In this document: one piece after another, positions 26,713 to 33,698 of the stretch | Position numbering within the stretch: position 1 is the stretch's first letter | Layout of the letters: each line of letters starts with the position of its first letter | Assembly (NCBI RefSeq): GCF_007859855.1 | Contig: NZ_SJPK01000003.1 | Coordinates: forward strand, 317,182 to 381,181 | DNA length: 64,000 nucleotides | From: Allorhodopirellula solitaria | GTDB lineage: Bacteria; Planctomycetota; Planctomycetia; Pirellulales; Pirellulaceae | Reading direction: 5' to 3' | Notes under the pieces: model-generated | Told to the model about the DNA's origin: nothing | Databases searched by the model: none | Seen by the model: the letters and a program-made list of their open reading frames with translations, nothing else | Position numbers and translations under genes: made by a program

Positions 26713-27870
26713 ATGATTTTTTCTAGCAACGGAGCAGGCAGTTTGAAATTGAAGACTTCCGCATCCGCGGCGAAGATTCCTCGTCACCCGGCGTTTCGCA
26801 CGCTCGCGGCCGCCCTCCTCGTCGCCTTGGCGTCACCCCTGGTCGCTCAGGGGCCGATCTCGTCTCAAAGCGAAGCCCTTTCCGATCGCGGCGTAGGCAA
26901 TGCCGCTAACCAGGGAGGATCTGTCAAAGGGGACACATGGGTCGCTCCACCGGCGAGTTTGCAAAAGCTGCTTGACGAGGGCGGCGTGCCCGAGACGCTC
27001 GATATCCTGCGGGTTCTGCAGCGGCAATCACAGCGGGTCGCGGCGCGGGCCGAGCAGTCGACCGTGAGCGTGCAGATCGGTCCCGCCCAGGGATGTGGGG
27101 TGATCGTGACGGGTAGCGGATTCGTTTTGACGGCTGCCCACGTGGCCATGCGACCGGGCAAACCCGCTGTCTTGACGCTGGCTGATGGCCGTACGGTGAC
27201 CGCAGTCACCCGCGGCATGAATCGCCACGTCGACGCGGGCCTGATGAAAATCGACGCTGGCCAGAACAATGGCAAGCCCTGGCCACACGCCACACTCGGC
27301 AAAAGCGAGGATCTCCGCAGCGGGATGTGGTGTATCGCGACCGGCCACCCGGGAGGATACGATAGCGAGCGTGGCATGGTGACTCGAGTCGGCCGGATTC
27401 TGGACGTACGCGAGGATTCCTTGGACACCGATTGCGCCCTGATCGGCGGTGATTCCGGCGGTCCCCTGTTCGATCTGGCGGGACGTTTGATCGCCGTGCA
27501 TAGCCGGATCGGCAACGATGTGGCAGACAATTTGCATGTGCCCATCGATCACTTTGGTGAATCCTGGGACCGGATGAGCCGAGGCGAGTCCTGGGGATAT
27601 CTGCCTGGATTCAAACCGGTTCTCGGCGTCAAAGGCAACGGGACGACCCAAGCCAACGTCAAAGTGGTCTATCCGGGGTCGCCCGCAGCCGAGGCGGGTG
27701 TGGAAGAAGGCGATGTGGTGGAGCGATTCGGTGATGTGCCGATCTCCGATTTCGAATCTCTCAAAAACGCCGTTGCCGACACGATGCCGGGTGAACGCGT
27801 GAAAGTGTGGTTGCGACGTGAAGGCAGTCTCGTACAAGTGGTTATCGAAATCGGAAGAGCCAATGAATAG
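26713..27870 (+). CDS. HtrA/DegP-type serine protease with one PDZ domain
   Basis: The protein has 385 residues from ATG 26713. An N-terminal signal-like helix (about 28-45, LAAALLVALASPLVAQ) is followed by a trypsin-like domain with an intact triad: H143 in TAAHV, D174 in HVDAGL and S248 in GGDSGGPL. A PDZ domain follows at about 305-385 (GSPAAEAGVEEGDVVERFGDV). It should act in the periplasm on misfolded or exported proteins. Its stop overlaps the next start by eight bases (27863-27870), so the pseudoprotease is co-translated. Confidence 0.93.
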   Translation: MIFSSNGAGSLKLKTSASAAKIPRHPAFRTLAAALLVALASPLVAQGPISSQSEALSDRGVGNAANQGGSVKGDTWVAPPASLQKLLDEGGVPETLDILRVLQRQSQRVAARAEQSTVSVQIGPAQGCGVIVTGSGFVLTAAHVAMRPGKPAVLTLADGRTVTAVTRGMNRHVDAGLMKIDAGQNNGKPWPHATLGKSEDLRSGMWCIATGHPGGYDSERGMVTRVGRILDVREDSLDTDCALIGGDSGGPLFDLAGRLIAVHSRIGNDVADNLHVPIDHFGESWDRMSRGESWGYLPGFKPVLGVKGNGTTQANVKVVYPGSPAAEAGVEEGDVVERFGDVPISDFESLKNAVADTMPGERVKVWLRREGSLVQVVIEIGRANE

Positions 27871-29005
27871 TCCGAACCAATCCCTTGCTAGCACCGATCG
27901 GGGCTCGCGACTCACCCTCCTTACGCTCCTGGCAGCGGCCATTACCGTCTTCACCGCATCGTCGGTGGAGGCTCAGGACACGTCGCCGATCCCCGAGTGG
28001 TTGCAGCAGCGTCTGGTCGACCGTGTCGTCCATCGCCGTGACAGCAATGCGATGATGCAGCTCGTCCACCCGATCGCGGGTGAATTCAAAGGCAGTGTGG
28101 TCGAGGTCATCAGTAGCGGCCGGCCGGTGGCGTTGGGAACCGTCGTCAGTCGTCCTCCAAACGCTCCCATCCCGCCCACGGCAACTGCCACTGGCGATTC
28201 GAAGCTGCAGAATGCCTACATTTTGACGAAGCGGAGCGAATTGTCGGGTGACCCGATCCGCATCCGCTTGACCGACGGCCAACTGCTGCCCGCCCGGGTG
28301 GCGGCGGTGCGTCGGGCCAGCGACCTGGCGTTGCTGGTCGTCCAAGCCGATGCCACCACCATCGCCGAGTCGCTTAACGCGATCCAGTTCAGTCCTGTCG
28401 TTCCCCAGATCGGTAGTTTCTTGGTGAGCCCGGATCGATCGGGGCGGGTGATCGGAATCGGTGTCGTTGGCGCCGAGCCGCGAAAGATCGGTCATCAGGG
28501 GCGCCTCGGCATTGCCCTGCAGCGAACCGAAGAAGCGGGCGCACGGGTAGGCAGCATCTTTCCGCACAGCGGCGCCGCTGAGGCCGGGCTCGAGGCGGGC
28601 GATCGGATCATCGCCATCGACGGACAGGCTCAGAACAATGTCGATATCGTCGTCTCCACGCTCAAGAGCATGTTTCCTGGCGAGGTCGTGCGGCTGACCA
28701 TCGAACGCGATGGCAGCACGGTCGATATTCCGGCGCAGCTGAGCGAATACGCGGTCATGCAAGAATCCGAGAATGACGCGCGGGTCAACGGCGCCCGCAA
28801 CGTGCGTTTGTCTGGGTTTGAACGGGCGCTCCAGCACGACACGGTGCTCAACCCCGAGCAATGCGGCGGCCCTGTGCTCGATACCGAAGGCCGCGTGATC
28901 GGAATCAACATCGCCCGGGCTGGCCGCGTGGTCAGCTACGCGTTGCCGGCTTCTCTCGTCAGCGCCGAAGTCTCCAGTATGATCACCGAAGCGGACCGTC
29001 GATAA
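27863..29005 (+). CDS. Pseudo-HtrA with PDZ domain inserted in the protease fold
   Basis: The protein has 380 residues. The signal peptide ends near SSVEAQ (about 34-39). The protease N-lobe (AYILTKRSELS) has KRSE where HtrA has NNHV, so the catalytic His is lost; the aspartate in RASDLALLVV is kept. A PDZ domain (IFPHSGAAEAGLEAGDRIIAIDG) comes next, and only then the serine region NPEQC334GGPV, with Cys in place of the catalytic Ser. The PDZ therefore lies between the Asp and Ser parts instead of at the C-terminus. It is likely a non-proteolytic regulator or chaperone for the neighbouring protease; that is inference. Confidence 0.85.
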   Translation: MNSPNQSLASTDRGSRLTLLTLLAAAITVFTASSVEAQDTSPIPEWLQQRLVDRVVHRRDSNAMMQLVHPIAGEFKGSVVEVISSGRPVALGTVVSRPPNAPIPPTATATGDSKLQNAYILTKRSELSGDPIRIRLTDGQLLPARVAAVRRASDLALLVVQADATTIAESLNAIQFSPVVPQIGSFLVSPDRSGRVIGIGVVGAEPRKIGHQGRLGIALQRTEEAGARVGSIFPHSGAAEAGLEAGDRIIAIDGQAQNNVDIVVSTLKSMFPGEVVRLTIERDGSTVDIPAQLSEYAVMQESENDARVNGARNVRLSGFERALQHDTVLNPEQCGGPVLDTEGRVIGINIARAGRVVSYALPASLVSAEVSSMITEADRR

Positions 29006-29008
29006 CCC

Positions 29009-31126
29009 TTGTCTGTTCCCTTTGCCGTTCAGTGCGTCAGTTGCCACGGTCGCTTGCGAGTGACCGACGAGGCGTTAGTCGGCACCATCGTGGCCTGCCC
29101 ACGCTGCGGATCGATGGTGCAAATCGATGCACCCAAATCGGGTTCCCCCGAGGCTGCGACACCGATTGCCCCCGCCCCAACGCAGTCGGCTGCGGAGTCT
29201 CCCCACCCGCCCATGGTCGTCGGCAGCGACGCTGTCGATAGCCAGGAGATCACACAGGGAGATCTATTCAGCGAAGAGGAAATCGATCCGGGGCATGGAT
29301 CGAGACAAGCCAATGGGGGCTTCGCCACGCCTGAGCCTCCCGTTGCACCGGGGGCGTCTCGGCCCGAGTTCACTGTGGATTCGCCGCCCGCCCATGACTC
29401 CGGAGTATCGGAGGACTGGCAGGGCACTGCCAACTGGACGAGCGAGCCGACACGCAAGTTTCGCCAACGGCTGCTAATCGCGATCGCGACCGCGGGGACG
29501 CTGCTGATCGTGGCAGTGTTCGTGATGTGGCTGATTAGCGATTCGCCCCCGGATCAAACTCTGGCACCGACGGTTGCTGAGAACACGCCTGCGGCCCAAA
29601 ACCCCAATCCAGAGGCACTCGCGACAGAACCGGATCGAGTGGCGGAGTCAGAGCCCGTCCCCGACATGTCTGAGTCAGACTCGAATGATTCGGGAAACGT
29701 ATCGTCGCCTCAGTCCGAGCCCGCTGAGCCAATCGATTCCGAGGTGGAGGACGAAACTGCGCCGGCGTCCGAGCAGGTTCCCGCCGGTGGCAGTCCGGAG
29801 ATCCCATCGGATTTGCTGCCGGTCGATGTGCTCGGTGGAGACCGCAGCGACCCCGCCGATCGTCCCGCCCGCAACGGCGACAGCGTTGTCTCGGGGCAGA
29901 CCGACGAACCCGCGGCGGATCCTTTGACCGACCTGCCCCCCGAACTCGCCTCTTTTGTCGATCTGCTCAATTTGCCAGGCGATGCCCCGGATGCTCCACC
30001 AGTGCGCACGCCCGAGGTCCCGGTTGCTGATCTGATTATCGATCAGGCCGCCGATGCGATGCTCGACCCCATGTTGCTGGCGACTCCGCCACCGGAAGTG
30101 AATATTGACAACGCGCTCAAGCTCCGGGTCGCCGTCCAGTCTGATGGGTACCCACTGGCGGGAATGGTGTTGGTCTTCAGTGAATTGACTCAGGTCCCCA
30201 TCCAGTTGGATTGGTTCACGTTCGATCTGATGGGGATTTCGATGTCGCAGAAGGTTCGCGACGCGACCCCGGGTTGGAAACCGGTCGGGACCTTGATGGA
30301 TGCGATTGCAAGTGATTCCGGCGTGGTATTCGAGCAGGAGGAAGCGCGGTTGTTTCTTACTGCCAGCCCGGAGGATGCCCGTGAGAGCCTGCGAGCCGTT
30401 TTGGCCACGGACGATTTCGGATCCGAGCAAGAGTCGGCCGAGTCGCTCGCCGAGCGGTTTGCCAGCAATCCACTTTGGAATGAACGAGAACAGCTCAATC
30501 TAAAAGCGCTGGCGACAGACTGCCTGCGGTTGGCCCGTGGCCTGCCGTCGAAGCTACCCGAGCCGGCGCTGGCGCATTGGACGGTTCGTGCCGAAGGTTT
30601 GTTACTGAAAAAAGACAGCGATTCCGATCAACCCGAACGGCTGGCCGAACAATGGCCGCTGCTCGAGGGCGGCAAGTCCGGTTCGCAGCTCGATACCGCG
30701 ATCACCTTGGCGGGGCTGCTGCGGCGGACCTCTCGGCTCAATGGGGCAACCTGCGTCGTGAACTGGGACGATGCCCGCCAGCGGCGACTGACCCCCGGAC
30801 AGCTCGTCCTGCCCTATGCCGATCAGCCAGCCGGCGAAATGCTCGCCGAGACACTCGCACCGCTGGGGCTGCAAACGCGGATGGCGGACCCGAGTCACTG
30901 GTGGGTCGGCACGGCAGCGACCTATGACCGCATGCCGCTGCTGGTGATTGGCGACGAACTCGGTCCCCAACGCGATCAAATACTGCAGCGGATCCGTGAC
31001 GCCGCGGAGCACGCCGACACGCTCATTTTTATCGAGCATGACCCGGTCTCAGATCGCTATTTGGCGATGCTGCCACGGTTCCTTTATCGCCAATTACCCG
31101 CGATCTTGCACCCCTTTTCGCAGTAG
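29009..31126 (+). CDS. Zinc-ribbon membrane protein with STN-like C-terminal part
   Basis: The protein has 705 residues from TTG 29009, three bases after the pseudo-HtrA stop. A zinc ribbon sits at 9-33 (CVSC...CPRC), followed by a disordered acidic stretch, a membrane helix at about 155-176, a Pro/Glu/Asp-rich linker to about 330, and a folded domain at about 345-700. Its first part (MVLVFSELTQVPIQLDWFTF) resembles the short N-terminal (STN) domain of secretins, weakly. The ribbon would be cytoplasmic and the large domain periplasmic. It is probably the third gene of the protease operon. The function is unknown. Confidence 0.65.
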   Translation: MSVPFAVQCVSCHGRLRVTDEALVGTIVACPRCGSMVQIDAPKSGSPEAATPIAPAPTQSAAESPHPPMVVGSDAVDSQEITQGDLFSEEEIDPGHGSRQANGGFATPEPPVAPGASRPEFTVDSPPAHDSGVSEDWQGTANWTSEPTRKFRQRLLIAIATAGTLLIVAVFVMWLISDSPPDQTLAPTVAENTPAAQNPNPEALATEPDRVAESEPVPDMSESDSNDSGNVSSPQSEPAEPIDSEVEDETAPASEQVPAGGSPEIPSDLLPVDVLGGDRSDPADRPARNGDSVVSGQTDEPAADPLTDLPPELASFVDLLNLPGDAPDAPPVRTPEVPVADLIIDQAADAMLDPMLLATPPPEVNIDNALKLRVAVQSDGYPLAGMVLVFSELTQVPIQLDWFTFDLMGISMSQKVRDATPGWKPVGTLMDAIASDSGVVFEQEEARLFLTASPEDARESLRAVLATDDFGSEQESAESLAERFASNPLWNEREQLNLKALATDCLRLARGLPSKLPEPALAHWTVRAEGLLLKKDSDSDQPERLAEQWPLLEGGKSGSQLDTAITLAGLLRRTSRLNGATCVVNWDDARQRRLTPGQLVLPYADQPAGEMLAETLAPLGLQTRMADPSHWWVGTAATYDRMPLLVIGDELGPQRDQILQRIRDAAEHADTLIFIEHDPVSDRYLAMLPRFLYRQLPAILHPFSQ

Positions 31127-31216
31127 CCACCGGTCGAACAGTTCGCAGGCGTTTGATATGGTTTGAGGGCAGCATCCACACCGCCAACGGCGGTTGCCTT
31201 CACCGATTTCTTCTTT

Positions 31217-31316
31217 GAGCCTATCCGAAAAGGGGTCTGACCCTCTCGGGCGAGGCTGTTAAAAAACATGTCCATTGCTCGCCTCCAAAGGGTCAGACCC
31301 CTTTTCGGATAGGCTC
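31217..31316. repeat. 28-base perfect inverted repeat (GGGTCTGACCC family)
   Basis: Arms at 31217-31244 and 31289-31316 are perfect complements of 28 bases, GAGCCTATCCGAAAAGGGGT followed by CTGACCCT, around 44 bases. Inside, GGCGAG and CTCGCC extend the stem. A worn copy lies at 13995-14033. The core resembles repeats often found near REP-associated transposases, though no such gene is in the window. It ends 17 bases before ftsY. Confidence 0.8.
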
Positions 31317-31333
31317 TTAGGAAACCGATACCG

Positions 31334-32329
31334 ATGGCGTTTTGGCGATCGAAAACAGCACCGAGCCAACCGGAAAGTGGCGAGACGCCACCCGCCGAGG
31401 ATCAGGCGGGCCAGGGAGGCATGTTTACCAAGTTCAGCAGCGGATTGCAGAAGACACGGCGGGTGCTCGGCACCGACATCCGTGACTTGTTCAAAAGTGA
31501 AGGCCGGCTGGTCGACGAGGAGTTTCTTGACGAGCTATTCGCCCGTTTGATCCGAACCGACATGGGGACAGGCCCCGCCAACAAAATTCGCGACGAGGTG
31601 GCCAAGCAATATCGTGGCCGCGTCGTGCAGTTGGAGGAAGTCGTCGCGACCATTACCACCGAGATCCGCGAGCAGCTGCGGCAGGATCACGGCGGCCTCG
31701 CCAAGGCGGATTCTGGCCCCACGGTGATTCTCGTCGTGGGCGTCAACGGTAGCGGCAAGACGACGTCGATCGGCAAACTCGCTAACCATCTGCGCAGCGG
31801 CGGTCACTCGCTCGTCCTCGGGGCGGGCGATACTTTCCGCGCCGCCGCCGTCGAACAGCTGACCATTTGGGCGGGCCGGATCGGTTGTGAGATCGTGACG
31901 GGGAAAAGCGGTGCTGACCCCGCCAGCGTCGCGTTCCAGTGCGTCGACAAGGCGATGGAAACCGGTGCTGACTATGCCATCATCGACACCGCCGGCCGGC
32001 TGCAGACCCAGAGTAACCTGATGCAGGAGCTGCAGAAGATCCGCAAGGTGATCGACAAGCGTCTGCCGGGTGCCCCTCATGAAGTGCTGTTGGTGCTCGA
32101 CGCCACGGCCGGTCAGAACGCGATCAGCCAAGCGAAAGGGTTCAGCGCCGCTGCCGCGTGTACGGGAATCGTGTTGGCCAAGCTCGACGGGTCAGCCAAG
32201 GGCGGCGTGGTGCTGCCCATTCACGAGCAATTTCAGCTGCCGGTTAAGTTTGTTGGTCTCGGCGAAGGGCTCGACGACATGGCCGCCTTTGACCCCGATT
32301 CCTTCGCCGAAGCGTTATTTCAAAACTGA
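31334..32329 (+). CDS. ftsY: Signal recognition particle receptor FtsY
   Basis: The protein has 331 residues. Its NG domain has the SRP GTPase motifs GVNGSGKTTSIGKLA, GDTFRAAAVEQL, DTAGRLQ and LAKLDGSAKGG. An N-domain helical bundle lies at about 50-110. The acidic A domain is short here. FtsY receives ribosome-SRP complexes at the membrane and hands them to the Sec translocon. The gene starts just after a large hairpin, which may affect its transcription or simply be an inserted repeat. Confidence 0.95.
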   Translation: MAFWRSKTAPSQPESGETPPAEDQAGQGGMFTKFSSGLQKTRRVLGTDIRDLFKSEGRLVDEEFLDELFARLIRTDMGTGPANKIRDEVAKQYRGRVVQLEEVVATITTEIREQLRQDHGGLAKADSGPTVILVVGVNGSGKTTSIGKLANHLRSGGHSLVLGAGDTFRAAAVEQLTIWAGRIGCEIVTGKSGADPASVAFQCVDKAMETGADYAIIDTAGRLQTQSNLMQELQKIRKVIDKRLPGAPHEVLLVLDATAGQNAISQAKGFSAAAACTGIVLAKLDGSAKGGVVLPIHEQFQLPVKFVGLGEGLDDMAAFDPDSFAEALFQN

Positions 32330-32555
32330 TCGCGTGGACTGTTTCCGAACAAAGTGATGGCGCCGTGCGTCCACTGAAAAATTGGCAGCCGCGACCAAAA
32401 TTCCCTTCGGAGGCTGCTCGGGACATGGCGGATTGCGTCCGGGATGTCGACTCCCCCCTTCCCCATTCGCCCAATCGCATGATAATCCTGCAGCAATAGG
32501 CGAAGCGGTTGATGCTTACGCCGAATTTTACTCCCAAAACTGATCGATAAAGACC

Positions 32556-32732
32556 ATGCCTGGAACCGAACGTCGTCGTGAAATCGCCCGCCTGCGTGCC
32601 CGTCGCAAAAAAACTTCGCAACTTCTCAACCGCGTCAAAGCGGGCACGATCGACAAGGCTGAGGCGGCGCGGAAGCTCCGCCGCATGACGCCGGGCGCCG
32701 ACGAGATCATCAAACGCGAAGGCCTGGCGTAA
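32556..32732 (+). CDS. Small basic protein, planctomycete type
   Basis: The frame encodes 58 residues, from MPGTERRREIARLRARRKKT to KREGLA, with a strong Arg/Lys bias and helix-friendly composition. Its size and start resemble small DUF6800-like planctomycete proteins, though this is from memory of the style and not a search. It lies alone in a gap of about 460 bases between ftsY and the ABC ATPase. Its basic nature would suit RNA, DNA or ribosome binding; no function can be given. Confidence 0.6.
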   Translation: MPGTERRREIARLRARRKKTSQLLNRVKAGTIDKAEAARKLRRMTPGADEIIKREGLA

Positions 32733-32788
32733 CCCCGCCGGCTCCCTCCTTTTTTCTCTGACCTCTTTCCCCTTCGGACATCGACTCG

Positions 32789-33604
32789 ATGGCAGAACCT
32801 GCACGCCAATCCGATTCGGCCGCAATCGAGCTTTCTAATCAATCCTCTCCCACCGCGGCATCCTCAGCGTCGTCACCGACGACGATGATCGAGGCCGTGG
32901 GTTTGAGCAAGTTCTACGGGCCTTTCGCGGCCGCGCGGGACGTCTCGTTCAGCGTCAAAAAGGGTGAGCTGGTTGCCTTTCTCGGCCCCAACGGTGCTGG
33001 CAAGAGTACCACGATGAAGATGTTGACGGGCTACATCGCCCCGAGCGAAGGTTATGCGAGGATTGCCGGTCACAACATGATGGACGACCGCATCGCCGGC
33101 AGTCGTCGACTGGGGTATCTGCCTGAGAATGGGCCGCTGTATCCCGAGATGACACCGATGGGGATGTTGGAGTTCTTCGCTGATGCACGCGGGCTCCCGC
33201 TGGGGACGAAAAAGGATCAGATCGACAAGGTCATTGAAATTTGCGACCTCAGTTCGGTGATCTACAAACCGATCAGCAAGCTGTCGAAAGGTTTCAAACA
33301 GCGTGTTGGCATGAGTCAGGCATTGTTGCACGAGCCCGATGTGCTGATCCTCGATGAGCCCACGGCCGGTTTGGATCCGAACCAAATTCGTGGAGTGCGC
33401 CGTACGATGCGGAAGCTCAGTGAGACCAAAACGATTTTACTTTCGACGCATATTCTGCAGGAAGTCGAAGCGATGGCGGACCGGGTCATTCTGATCAATG
33501 AAGGCCGCAAGGTTTACGACGGCGATGTCGACGGGCTTCGTGAGACCGGGCACGGTGATGTCAACGAAGCCTTCCATGAACTGACCGGCCACAGCGAGAT
33601 CTAA
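32789..33604 (+). CDS. ABC transporter ATPase, GldA-like
   Basis: The protein has 271 residues. Walker A GPNGAGKS, signature LSKGFKQRVGMSQALL, Walker B VLILDEPTAGLDP and the switch His in STHIL are intact. The ATPase begins after a 34-residue polar N-terminus. It is the ATP-binding partner of the permease that begins 94 bases downstream. In Bacteroidetes, GldA works with GldF and GldG in gliding; the same set occurs widely in planctomycetes where its cargo is unknown. Confidence 0.93.
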   Translation: MAEPARQSDSAAIELSNQSSPTAASSASSPTTMIEAVGLSKFYGPFAAARDVSFSVKKGELVAFLGPNGAGKSTTMKMLTGYIAPSEGYARIAGHNMMDDRIAGSRRLGYLPENGPLYPEMTPMGMLEFFADARGLPLGTKKDQIDKVIEICDLSSVIYKPISKLSKGFKQRVGMSQALLHEPDVLILDEPTAGLDPNQIRGVRRTMRKLSETKTILLSTHILQEVEAMADRVILINEGRKVYDGDVDGLRETGHGDVNEAFHELTGHSEI

Positions 33605-33698
33605 CTCTCTCTCTCGATCACGCAGTGCGAGCCGCCGCTCGCTGTTCGCCAATCGTCGCTTCCTATTCGATCCACCTCTCCAAATTTCAATCGTCCCC

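Noticed and set aside
27842-29047. 401-residue frame on the minus strand
   Set aside because: It mirrors the pseudo-HtrA gene codon by codon and is rich in His, Asp and Arg as expected for an antisense shadow.
32244-32825. 193-residue frame on the minus strand
   Set aside because: It spans the end of ftsY, the small basic gene and the start of the ABC ATPase on the other strand, with no motif.
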